A stretch of DNA of 60,601 nt from Rhodospirillales bacterium (lineage in GTDB: Bacteria > Pseudomonadota > Alphaproteobacteria > JAJFIK01), in the NCBI GenBank assembly GCA_021775005.1, contig JAJFIK010000064.1:1-60601 (forward strand), written 5' to 3'. Within the stretch, counting starts at the first letter, position 1, and each line of letters begins with the position of its first letter. The notes under the pieces are model-generated. The model ran no database searches and was not told the origin of the DNA. It saw only the letters and a program-made list of their open reading frames with translations. Made by a program: the position numbers and the translations under genes. This document shows positions 34,537-42,262 of the stretch, piece after piece.

Positions 34537-34719
34537 ATGATGGTGCGCGATGTTGAAGGTCTATCACTCCTCGACCACATCATCGTCTTTGGAGAAGCCC
34601 ACCTTCGCCGGGTCATGGGGGCGGATGTCCATTACTACAATAATGCCCGAACGCACCTTTCATTGAGCAAGAATGCGCCGGTCGAGCGAAGGATTCAGAC
34701 CAGTGGCGGCATCAGATGA
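34537..34719 (+). pseudogene. Transposase/integrase-core remnant
   Basis: A 60-codon frame reads ...LLDHIIVFGEAHLRRVMGADVHYYNNARTHLSLSKNAPVERRIQ..., which matches the C-terminal end of DDE integrase-core transposases (typical: LDHVIVLGERHLRR...YYN.ARTHLSLDKDAP). The DDE catalytic domain is missing upstream, so this is a truncated remnant and not a functional gene. It lies between the left 18-bp repeat and the MocR gene, in line with the region's mobile history. Confidence 0.8.
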
Positions 34720-34765
34720 TGTCTCACCTCGCCGGAAAGAGCGTTGTGAGTTTCATATCCCGATA

Positions 34766-36172
34766 TCACACATTGTTGGCAACCGAGCAAAATGTTCTAA
34801 CTGCTCTTTCTGATGAGTCATTCCATTTGCCACTCCAACCCAACCGAACGTAGTTTGAAAAAGACTTAGTTGGCGAAAAGAGTGTGCCAGGAGCGACGCT
34901 AACTCCATGCTTGAGAGCTTCAATACGGACCTTCCGTGAGTCAATTGAAGTATCTAGCCCAATCCACAGTAAGGCACCGCCTTTCGGCAAATCAAATACG
35001 GCGTTTGGAAGGTTTCTGGCGACGATGTAAGCCATAGACTCAACCGTTTGCGAAAGCGAATTCTTAAGGCGAGCAATTTGTTTCCGATAACCACCTTCAG
35101 CAAGAAACTGCGCCAAGACTAACTGAAATTCGGCGGGAGTCGACAAATTGAGTGTGTACTTTATTGTGAGTGCCTTTTCATGATATGCCCCTGGTGCCAA
35201 CCATCCGACCCGGTACGCTGGCGATACAGTTTTGGAAAAAGATGAACAAAAAAGAACGGCATCGTTATCGTCGCGAGATTGCAGTGTGGAAAGTTCCTCT
35301 TCACCGAAATGCAAATCTCTATTTGTATCGTCTTCAATTATGGCAATTGAATTTTCAACTGCAGTTTTCACCAATTGATCCTTAATATCTTCAGAGATTA
35401 CACCACCTGTCGGATTCGAACAATTTGGCATGGCATATATAGCCGCGATCGAATGACTTCTGATTACTGAATTTAGTCGAGGAATATCAAGTCCGCCGAG
35501 TGAAGTTGTTGGAATTTCTATGGCTTTCATCTGTAGTGATTGCAAAATTTTCAAAAACCCAGGATAGCACGGTGTTTGAATGGCAATCGTGTCACCCCTA
35601 CTTGCAACACATCTCAATGCTATCCAAAGTGCTTCTTGGCAACCATTTGTGACAATGATTTCATCAGGCGACGTGTTTACTCCTCGCTCCAGCATTAGAC
35701 GACTAATGCCGCGCCGCATCGCAGGAAGTCCACGAGGATTTGGATACTCATAAAGTTCACGACAATGGGAACGAACAATTTTTCGTGTTAATCGATTAAG
35801 TTCTTCGCGGGCGACCAAATCTGGCTCCAATTGAGAAAGCCCCAATTGGGAAATTGAGCGATTGGAAGACTCGCCCAGCATTTCTGGCATCAAATCATCA
35901 AAATCTGACAACGAATGCGATTTGCGCGAAATCTCAGGTTCAACACTCATCGCTTCATGGCTTTGTCTGTTGTAAACGACAAAAAAGCCGGTTCTGGCGC
36001 GGGCCTCTATTAAGTCTTTGCCTTCCAAAATTTGATAGGCAGAAGCAACTGTTGCCATGCTAACATTTCGCAACTTCGCAATAGACCTCATCGAGGGAAT
36101 CTTTTGCCCGTAACAATAGGTTCCCTGAATGATAGATTGCCCCAATTCTTTCGCGAGTTTTTGGTACTTCAT
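34766..36172 (-). CDS. MocR-type GntR/aminotransferase regulator
   Basis: The 468-residue protein fuses a GntR winged helix (about 1-67; IQGTYCYGQKIPSMRSIAKLRNVSMATVASAYQILEGKDLIEARARTGFFV) to a fold-type I aminotransferase-like domain with the PLP lysine K314 in SSFSKTVSPAYRVGWLAPG and the preceding MPNCSNPTGG. MocR proteins sense PLP or amino-compounds and usually control a divergent gene. Here that gene is the PLP enzyme starting 126 bases away. The codon use is visibly AT-rich compared with neighbours, which suggests transfer. An ordinary aminotransferase activity is unlikely given the DNA-binding domain. Confidence 0.88.
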   Translation of the reverse strand: MKYQKLAKELGQSIIQGTYCYGQKIPSMRSIAKLRNVSMATVASAYQILEGKDLIEARARTGFFVVYNRQSHEAMSVEPEISRKSHSLSDFDDLMPEMLGESSNRSISQLGLSQLEPDLVAREELNRLTRKIVRSHCRELYEYPNPRGLPAMRRGISRLMLERGVNTSPDEIIVTNGCQEALWIALRCVASRGDTIAIQTPCYPGFLKILQSLQMKAIEIPTTSLGGLDIPRLNSVIRSHSIAAIYAMPNCSNPTGGVISEDIKDQLVKTAVENSIAIIEDDTNRDLHFGEEELSTLQSRDDNDAVLFCSSFSKTVSPAYRVGWLAPGAYHEKALTIKYTLNLSTPAEFQLVLAQFLAEGGYRKQIARLKNSLSQTVESMAYIVARNLPNAVFDLPKGGALLWIGLDTSIDSRKVRIEALKHGVSVAPGTLFSPTKSFSNYVRLGWSGKWNDSSERAVRTFCSVANNV

Positions 36173-36298
36173 TGCATACCAACCATCTGGCTGTATTGGT
36201 TCAAGTGAGTTGAAACTGTATCTATGACGGCTGAACCACTAGCGATATAGTCAACTATCCAATTCGTTACTGGGATAGTCAAATTCTGTGAGCCAAAG
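36173..36298. promoter_or_regulatory. Divergent promoter/operator region with repeats
   Basis: The 126 bases between the MocR regulator and the PLP enzyme gene hold the direct repeat ATAGTCAA at 36247-36254 and 36275-36282, the inverted repeat ATAGT/ACTAT (36247-36258), and a 7-base inverted pair ACTATCC/GGATAGT (36254-36260 and 36273-36279). A further TGGTTCA/TGAACCA inverted pair lies nearer the regulator. These are the likely MocR binding sites; MocR family members often bind direct repeats in such a gap. Confidence 0.6.
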
Positions 36299-37504
36299 AT
36301 GCCTCAATACAGAAAACCAATTCTGAGCATAGAATCAATCGCCACGAAAACATACCTAAGTGGCGATGTGTTTCCTCGCCCCCTAAGTAGTCCAATAATT
36401 CGTAGCTCCACTTTTGCCGCAAAATCGAGCGACGAACTCGCGCGAAACTATATGACGAAAGAGGTGTCGGGTGAGTTCTATCAACGCTTCGGCCACACAA
36501 GTGACTTGGATTTGGGAAAGAAGATGGCTGCACTAGAAGGCGCGGAGGTTGCAACGACGTTTGCCACCGGCATGGCAGCGATTTCTACCTCACTTTTGGC
36601 TCATCTGCCTGTTGGTTCTCATATTGTCGCAAGTGAGCAAATTTTTGAACAAACTTCTGCAGTTCTAAAATGGTTATCAGATGAAAGAAATGTTTCAGTG
36701 ACTTTTGTGGATACTCGTATTGTTGGAGACGTTGCATCTGCTGTCCAACCAAATACCCAAGTCATCTATGTTGAAACACCGTCAAATCCAGCCCTTTGGA
36801 TTAGTGACATCGGAGGCATTGGCGAAGTCGCAAAATCATGTGGAGCTCTGCTGTTTGTCGACAGCACTTTTGCAACTCCTCTTGTTCAACAGCCGATATC
36901 ATTGGGTGCATCATTGGTACTACACTCTGCAACGAAATTGATCAGTGGTCATATGGACGTCATGTGCGGTTTAGCGATTGGTGACAGAAGTGTTTTGGAA
37001 CCTATAGTTGGACTTAAGCAACTACTTGGCGGAATTATGGATCCACAAGCGAGCTGGCTGATTGAAAGAAGTTTGAGGACACTACCAGTTCGTGCGGAAA
37101 AGGCTTTCTCGACTGCCCATGAATTAGCCGAGTACCTGGATGGCACTAGCCGCGTAAAGGAGGTTCGCTATCCAATGTTGAAATCTTATGAGGGGTACGA
37201 AATTGCAAGCAAACAAATGAGCGCCGGTGGCAGTGTTGTAAGTTTTACTCTCCATGGTGGTTCGAAATCTGCAAAGGAATTTATCGACAATCTGCAGATT
37301 GTTCAGATCGCGAGCAGTTTGGGTGGGGTGGAAACAACAATTGAAATACCGAATGACCTCGATTGGAATGATGATGCTCCAGCAAAAGACCTGATCGCAA
37401 TCATTGATCCAGGGCTAATTCGTCTCTCCGTTGGATTGGAAAATTCAGCCGAACTGAAAGCGGATATTGATCGGGCATTGAGCTTAATTTCATCTGCTTT
37501 GTGA
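36299..37504 (+). CDS. Cys/Met metabolism PLP-dependent enzyme (trans-sulfuration family)
   Basis: The 401-residue protein belongs to the cystathionine/methionine gamma-lyase family (fold type I PLP). Residues seen: Y61-x-R63 in EFYQRFGHTS, which reach the neighbouring subunit's PLP phosphate; D188 in FVDSTFATP; PLP lysine K213 in SATKLISGH; and the carboxylate-binding R in LIRLSVGLEN. The usual active-site Tyr in the VYGGT-like loop is replaced by Phe (EQIFEQT, F116), and the SLGGVET motif is followed by EIPNDLDWND instead of SHPA. It may therefore act on an unusual substrate or catalyse a different reaction from the standard lyases. It is divergent from its probable MocR regulator and AT-rich. 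Confidence 0.87.
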   Translation: MPQYRKPILSIESIATKTYLSGDVFPRPLSSPIIRSSTFAAKSSDELARNYMTKEVSGEFYQRFGHTSDLDLGKKMAALEGAEVATTFATGMAAISTSLLAHLPVGSHIVASEQIFEQTSAVLKWLSDERNVSVTFVDTRIVGDVASAVQPNTQVIYVETPSNPALWISDIGGIGEVAKSCGALLFVDSTFATPLVQQPISLGASLVLHSATKLISGHMDVMCGLAIGDRSVLEPIVGLKQLLGGIMDPQASWLIERSLRTLPVRAEKAFSTAHELAEYLDGTSRVKEVRYPMLKSYEGYEIASKQMSAGGSVVSFTLHGGSKSAKEFIDNLQIVQIASSLGGVETTIEIPNDLDWNDDAPAKDLIAIIDPGLIRLSVGLENSAELKADIDRALSLISSAL

Positions 37505-37565
37505 CACGTTGTGATGCGATCGAGATAGAATGTTCCATAGGGACGAGGCATTGATTGCTGTGCCC

Positions 37566-37583
37566 ACCAAAAACTCTATCCGC
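37566..37583. repeat. Right copy of 18-bp direct repeat of the inner island
   Basis: accaaaaactctatccgc, identical to 34498-34515. It lies 62 bases after the PLP enzyme stop and marks the right boundary of the AT-rich segment. Confidence 0.8.
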
Positions 37584-37653
37584 CCAGTTCAGACGTCAGG
37601 TATTCCCTGTTTGGTGACGCAGATTTCTCTGGTACTGGACCGAATATTCTCCG

Positions 37654-37679
37654 TATTTTCCCTGTTGACAGGGAAAATA
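37654..37679. repeat. Perfect 12-bp-arm palindrome
   Basis: The arms TATTTTCCCTGT and ACAGGGAAAATA are perfectly complementary and separated by TG. A partial match (ATTCCCTGTTT) occurs about 50 bases upstream. Such TTCCCTGT/ACAGGGAA motifs accompany integrase-core transposon remnants in other Alphaproteobacteria as far as I recall, so this may be a transposon end. Confidence 0.55.
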
Positions 37680-37723
37680 TGAGAGACGGTTCGCTCTGGA
37701 CTGCCTCCACCGCATACAAAAGA

Positions 37724-37751
37724 GCCGCCCCAAAATGCGTTTGGCGCAAAG
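37724..37751. repeat. Right copy of 28-bp direct repeat
   Basis: Identical to 34326-34353. The roughly 20 bases before it (ccaccgcatacaaaagag) also resemble the tRNA-Ser 3' end and following bases with several mismatches, so this may be a degenerate right attachment site. Confidence 0.8.
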
Positions 37752-37864
37752 TGGGCGGGCCTCTCACCAACTCCATTGCTTTTGTGCTGTTTTATGTGGG
37801 GGTGCTGATCATCACTTTCATTGCCGGATATATTGCTTGGATGTGCCTTAAACCGCAGAAATAG
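37751..37864 (+). CDS. Possible small membrane protein
   Basis: A 37-codon frame from GTG at 37751 encodes one strong transmembrane segment (SIAFVLFYVGVLIITFIAGYIAWMCL) followed by KPQK. The same frame stays open to an ATG at 37679, which would give 61 residues but passes through the palindrome end and the 28-bp repeat. No convincing ribosome binding site is seen for either start. It may be a short membrane protein whose 5' end was replaced when the island inserted. The family is not recognised. Confidence 0.4.
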   Translation: MGGPLTNSIAFVLFYVGVLIITFIAGYIAWMCLKPQK

Positions 37865-38022
37865 GGGTGGTCCGGTTTGGCATTCTTTCCGCATTGCAAC
37901 AAAAGTGACGCCTGCGTCACTTTTACCCATACCCGCAAATTAAGCGTGGTCATACGGTTCAGGTCCCGATCAGGCCAGTGCGCCGGTACTCGGCCCCGTC
38001 GGGGCAAGAGGAGCCGTGTGCC

Positions 38023-39132
38023 ATGAAAGTCAATCTGGTCGACCACCCGCCCCGCGATATCCGGACTTTCGGTGACCCGGGCGAACTTGCCGATAAGCTG
38101 TCCCCTGAGGATGTCGAGATTGTACGGGAGATTTTCAATACGCCGCTGAAGGGGTCCTACAATTGGGACTATGAGAGCGCTAACGCCAAAATCCGCCGCC
38201 TCTATGAACTTGGTAAGCAGTTCAACTGGAATGCTGAGATGGATGTGGACTGGGATGTGCCGTTTGATATGGCCCAGGGTCCCTCGCAAGCGGGCATGAA
38301 CCCCTTTCATGACCACCCGGTTTTCCTGGCCATGAGTGACGAGCAGAAAAATAGCTATGCCTGGCGCTCGCTGGCGCAAGTGCTTTCCCAGTTTCTGCAC
38401 GGGGAGCAGGGCGCCATGATGGTGGCCTCGCAGTTGGTTTCCTGTGCGCCGACATATGACGCTAAATTATACGCCGCGTCGCAAACCTTTGATGAAGCCC
38501 GCCATGTAGAGGTATTCAACAAATACCTGCGCACCCGCTGTAAAGTGGAATATCCCATCAACCCCAGTTTGAAACTGTTGCTGGACAAGATCCTCACAGA
38601 TGAGCGCTGGGACTTGAAATTCATCGGCATGCAAGTGCTGATCGAAGGGCTCGCCTTAGCGGCGTTTCAGACTATGGCGCAAACAACGCGCGATCCATTG
38701 CTCCGCCAAATCGTGACCCTTGTGATGCGAGACGAAGGCCGTCATGTGGCATTCGGTGTCAACTATCTGGAAGACTGGATCAAAGCATTGACGGAAGAGG
38801 AAATCGAAGAGCGGGCGCAATTCGCCTACGAAGCTTGCGCCATTATGCGGGAGCGCTTGTTCTCAACTGTTGTGGAGGAAGAGTTCGGCTTCGACAAAGA
38901 GGAAGCGCGCCGCGCGAGCATCGATTCCGAAGGCGGCAAAGCGTTCCGCAACTTCCTGTTCGAGCGCATGATCCCCAATCTAAAACGGGTGGGACTGCTG
39001 ACGGAAAGCGTGCGGCCGAAATTTGAAGCTCTTGGCGTGTTGCATTATGAAAATGCGGCGTCCGATGCGGAGATCGATTGGGCGGCTCTGGAGCGGCCCT
39101 TGGAAACCGGCACCCTCGAAGCGGCAGAGTAA
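38023..39132 (+). CDS. Ferritin-like diiron protein (RNR R2-like fold)
   Basis: The 369-residue protein is a ferritin-like four-helix-bundle protein. Candidate diiron ligands fall on paired helices: E in FLHGEQGAMM, E and H in FDEARHVEVF, E in QVLIEGLALAAFQ and E and H in RDEGRHVAFG, the E...ExxH...E...ExxH pattern. This matches the R2/diiron-oxygenase superfamily and not storage ferritin. No partner reductase or large RNR subunit is adjacent, so it may be an oxidase or oxygenase of unknown substrate. The ATG at 38023 follows GAGGAG; an earlier in-frame GTG is possible. Confidence 0.82.
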   Translation: MKVNLVDHPPRDIRTFGDPGELADKLSPEDVEIVREIFNTPLKGSYNWDYESANAKIRRLYELGKQFNWNAEMDVDWDVPFDMAQGPSQAGMNPFHDHPVFLAMSDEQKNSYAWRSLAQVLSQFLHGEQGAMMVASQLVSCAPTYDAKLYAASQTFDEARHVEVFNKYLRTRCKVEYPINPSLKLLLDKILTDERWDLKFIGMQVLIEGLALAAFQTMAQTTRDPLLRQIVTLVMRDEGRHVAFGVNYLEDWIKALTEEEIEERAQFAYEACAIMRERLFSTVVEEEFGFDKEEARRASIDSEGGKAFRNFLFERMIPNLKRVGLLTESVRPKFEALGVLHYENAASDAEIDWAALERPLETGTLEAAE

Positions 39133-39182
39133 AGGCGCATCAATCTGCTTGCGTCGCTCACGGGCGGCGCAAGCGGGTGCAG

Positions 39183-40712
39183 TTATTTCACGCCCAGGCG
39201 CGCAAATTGCTCCTCCGGGGCATCTATTTGCCTAAGGGCGGCGTGCAGCATTTCAATCATGTCCTTTTCCAAAGGATCACCGCAGCGATTTTCCTGCTCA
39301 GTGGGGTCTTGATCCACACGGTAGAGGTGATGATCGCCGGGCTTGTGGAACATGGCCCAATAAGGGAGCAAATCCCCCGGTTGGAACGGTTGGCGGATCA
39401 CGGGAATGTCGGTGCCGGGCATGGTATCCAAAAAGGCACGCGAATCCGGATCGGGCAGGCGTAAATTGGGATAGGCGGTCAGCGGCATCGTGGACCAGCG
39501 GTTTGACCACATGGAGAGCGGAAATCCATCGCCCACCGCGGCACGAGCGTATTTGTTTTTGCCATCCTGGATTTGAACCCATTGGCCATAGACGCCGCCA
39601 ATGGCCCATTCCCGAATAGACACCGCGGCGTTTTCAATGAGCGGCATGAGCGAGTGCCCATGGGTCACATAGTGAGACGTGACGTCAAACACATCGCAGA
39701 GCGTTGTGTGGATATCGACGTTCGTCGTAAGGGCATCAATGTCTCGCGGCGGCTGCCCTGGCGCGGAAATGAGCATGGGAATGTGACCCAAAGGTTCATA
39801 TTGCGGCACAAGCGGCTTACCCCAGATGTCTTTCTCCCCCAGGTACAGGCCGTGGTCCGTGCATAAAATAAACAGGGTGTCATCCCAAAGATTTTGGCGA
39901 TCCATCTCGTCCAGAATTTTGCCGAACCAATGGTCAATCATAGAAAGCTTAGAGCCATAGTTCGCTCGCAGATGCGTTGCCTCGCGCTCCGTTAATTTTC
40001 CGTTCTTCAATGTGTCGGTGGAATAGGGCGGCCATATAAGTTGCTCACCCTTCCAGTCGGGGTCGTATGTCCCGGCCCAGGGCTTGGGCGTGTCAAAGGG
40101 TTCATGGGGGTCAAATTCATCTACAAAAAGAAAGAAGCTGTCACTGTTGCTTGCGTTTTGTTTGAGCCACTTAGCGCTCGCCGCCATGGTGCGGGCCCCC
40201 GGAAAGTCAGCCTCAGTTTTGAACCAGGTGCGGGAGAAGTCGTACCCGTGCTTGCGTTTAGGATCGCCTAACCTCGGCTTTGCATTGAGGGCCGGGGTGC
40301 CCAACCAACTTGGATCTTCACGGGTCTTCCAGGGATCAGATTCACTCCCGCGGGTGTAATCCCAGGCGAAGAAGTCTGTATGGTAATTCTCGCCGCCTGT
40401 TTCAAACAAATGAGGGTGGTCGGTGATGAGCTGAGTGACAACACCTATTTGGCGCAGTTGATGCGTAATGGGCCGTTCCCAAAGCTCAATAGACCCCCAA
40501 GGGCGCCACAAAAAGTCGAGCGCGCCTACAAGGATATCATGCCGCGCGGGCATACAGGGTAGTGACCCGGTGTAGTGATTGGTGAACCGCAGCGATCGTT
40601 TTGCAAGGCGATCCAGATTCGGCGTCAGGAATTCCGTGCCGCCATAGCAGCCAAGCAAGTGCCGATTAAGGCTATCAAGCAGGACAACAATGACTTTTTT
40701 AGGCTTGGTCAC
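39183..40712 (-). CDS. Sulfatase
   Basis: The 509-residue protein is an alkaline-phosphatase-superfamily sulfatase. The maturation signature C53-M-P-A-R57 (TGSLPCMPARHDILVG) means the Cys is converted to formylglycine by a separate enzyme. The metal site includes D13 near the N terminus (VVLLDSLNRHLLG) and the later DHG in FILCTDHGLYLGEKDIWGK. No signal peptide is visible, so it acts in the cytoplasm unless exported otherwise. The sulfate ester substrate is unknown. It stands alone on the minus strand, 36 bases downstream of nothing related; a small membrane protein follows upstream at 41.1 kb. Confidence 0.92.
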   Translation of the reverse strand: MTKPKKVIVVLLDSLNRHLLGCYGGTEFLTPNLDRLAKRSLRFTNHYTGSLPCMPARHDILVGALDFLWRPWGSIELWERPITHQLRQIGVVTQLITDHPHLFETGGENYHTDFFAWDYTRGSESDPWKTREDPSWLGTPALNAKPRLGDPKRKHGYDFSRTWFKTEADFPGARTMAASAKWLKQNASNSDSFFLFVDEFDPHEPFDTPKPWAGTYDPDWKGEQLIWPPYSTDTLKNGKLTEREATHLRANYGSKLSMIDHWFGKILDEMDRQNLWDDTLFILCTDHGLYLGEKDIWGKPLVPQYEPLGHIPMLISAPGQPPRDIDALTTNVDIHTTLCDVFDVTSHYVTHGHSLMPLIENAAVSIREWAIGGVYGQWVQIQDGKNKYARAAVGDGFPLSMWSNRWSTMPLTAYPNLRLPDPDSRAFLDTMPGTDIPVIRQPFQPGDLLPYWAMFHKPGDHHLYRVDQDPTEQENRCGDPLEKDMIEMLHAALRQIDAPEEQFARLGVK

Positions 40713-40748
40713 GTGGCGCCCCGTTTGTGATGATGTAAGGCAACTGCC

Positions 40749-41153
40749 TTATTGGCCGTTCCCTAGTATTGAGAAGCCCATGATGTAAGCAACGGTCCCG
40801 GCCCAGCCGATCAAGTAAAACGCGCTGCCCACAATTATCGTCAATAAATGGGCGAGCGCCGTGGATAGAGCGGCAGCAATCTTTGAATCATCCGCGCCAT
40901 TTTTTACGGCCGCCTTGATGTCACGCCCGATATGTCGCACCCGTAAAATGCCGACAGACCATATGCTGTAGGAAATCGCTGTAAATCCGGTGTAGAGCAG
41001 CACCATTAAAAATTGCAGCTCGCCGTCTATGGCCTCACCGGCAATAAACTTTGCCGCCAGAACCGCTGTCGTCAAGCCGATCCAATATTCCACGCGGGAC
41101 CAAGCAAACGTTGCGTACTCTTGGTATAGGTGCGCGAGATCTGTGGTTTTCAT
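40749..41153 (-). CDS. Small integral membrane protein
   Basis: The 134-residue protein has a short cytoplasmic-looking N terminus and about four hydrophobic helices (VEYWIGLTTAVLAAKFIAG, FLMVLLYTGFTAISYSIWSVG, ALAHLLTIIVGSAFYLIGWAGTVAYIMG). No family is recognised. It lies between the nitronate monooxygenase-like gene (30 bases upstream) and the sulfatase on the same strand and may be cotranscribed with either. Confidence 0.7.
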   Translation of the reverse strand: MKTTDLAHLYQEYATFAWSRVEYWIGLTTAVLAAKFIAGEAIDGELQFLMVLLYTGFTAISYSIWSVGILRVRHIGRDIKAAVKNGADDSKIAAALSTALAHLLTIIVGSAFYLIGWAGTVAYIMGFSILGNGQ

Positions 41154-41183
41154 TTTATCCCCCCATATGTGTGGCGTGTTGAT

Positions 41184-42161
41184 CTATGCCGCGAGAAATC
41201 CTTCCAAACGGTCACGGATCAGCAGCTCCGCTTCCGCCATAATGCTGTCGATAAGTTCCTTGCATGTCGGAATGTCATTGATCAGCCCGGCCACCATGCC
41301 GCAGGACCATGCCCCCGCATCCATATCGCCTTCCATCATAATGCGGGGGTAGACGCCCGCCACTTCTTCTATGATGTCCTCGAATTTCAGGTCCGCGCCA
41401 AGCTCACGTTCTTTCTCAAGCAGTTTCTCCACTGCTGCGTTGGTGAGTACGCGCTCTGTATTGCGAAGGGGGCGCATAACCAGCCGTGTATCGAGTTCAG
41501 AAGCGGCAACAATGGCCTTCTTCACATTCTCATGCACCGGCGCTTCTTTGGTGGCAATAAAACGCGTGCCCATGTTCATGCCCTCAGCACCCATTGCCAG
41601 CGATGCCACAAGCGAGCGAGCATCCGCCATGCCGCCTGAAGCAACAAACGGAATCTCAAGTTCATCCGCTGCGCGCGGTAGCAAGATCATATTGGGGATG
41701 TCGTCTTCCCCGGGATGCCCGCCGCACTCAAAGCCATCAACAGAGACGGCGTCGCAGCCAATACTTTGTGCCTTTAAGGAATGGCGCACGGAGGTGCATT
41801 TGTGGATCACGCTGATCCCGGCATCTTTAAGCGCGGGCATCACTTCCTGCGGGTTTCGCCCGGCGGTCTCCACGACTTTTACGCCGCCGTCGACGATGGA
41901 CTTCACATAGGCGGGATAGTCCGGTGGATTGAGCGATGGCAGGAACGTGAGGTTCACACCAAACGGTTTGTCGGTCATGTCGCGACATTTGGCGATCTCA
42001 TTGGTCAGATCGCCTGCGCTGCGCTGGGTCAGCCCGGTGATAATGCCCAAGCCCCCGGCATTGGACACCGCCGCCGCCATCTCAGCAAAGCCGACAAAAT
42101 GCATGCCCCCCTGGATGATGGGGTGCTGAATGCCGAACATTTCGGTGATTTTGGTCTTCAT
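41184..42161 (-). CDS. Nitronate monooxygenase family flavoprotein
   Basis: The 325-residue FMN-binding TIM barrel belongs to the 2-nitropropane dioxygenase/nitronate monooxygenase family. It starts FGIQHPIIQGGMHFVGFAEMAAAVSNAGGLGIITG, contains SVDGFECGGHPGEDD (FMN phosphate loop and the H of the active site) and PFVASGGMADARSLVASLAMGAEGMNMGTRF. Family members oxidise nitroalkane anions or act as enoyl reductases; some are FabK-like. The physiological role here is not indicated. Confidence 0.9.
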   Translation of the reverse strand: MKTKITEMFGIQHPIIQGGMHFVGFAEMAAAVSNAGGLGIITGLTQRSAGDLTNEIAKCRDMTDKPFGVNLTFLPSLNPPDYPAYVKSIVDGGVKVVETAGRNPQEVMPALKDAGISVIHKCTSVRHSLKAQSIGCDAVSVDGFECGGHPGEDDIPNMILLPRAADELEIPFVASGGMADARSLVASLAMGAEGMNMGTRFIATKEAPVHENVKKAIVAASELDTRLVMRPLRNTERVLTNAAVEKLLEKERELGADLKFEDIIEEVAGVYPRIMMEGDMDAGAWSCGMVAGLINDIPTCKELIDSIMAEAELLIRDRLEGFLAA

Positions 42162-42262
42162 GGGGGCTACCTCTTTGCCGATTTGGGTGTCGAATCTGCC
42201 ATTCTATCTGTTCAGAATGGGCTGACAAATTCTCAATTCGCTCCTGCTGGGTAAACTGCAAC

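Larger units (their letters stand above)
37505..38022. other. Right junction of the island and 5' region of the ferritin-like gene
   Basis: This 518-base stretch holds the right 18-bp repeat (37566-37583), a perfect palindrome (37654-37679), the right 28-bp repeat (37724-37751) and a small possible membrane ORF (37751-37864). From about 37865 to 38022 the sequence is ordinary upstream DNA. No intact gene of normal length is visible. Confidence 0.7.

Noticed and set aside
36279-36554. 91-codon minus-strand frame inside the start of the PLP enzyme
   Set aside because: Opposite to a recognisable enzyme N terminus, with no own family character.
34326-37751. Prophage or integrative element with its own integrase
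   Set aside because: No integrase, phage structural or conjugation gene is present between the repeats; only a truncated transposase remains.
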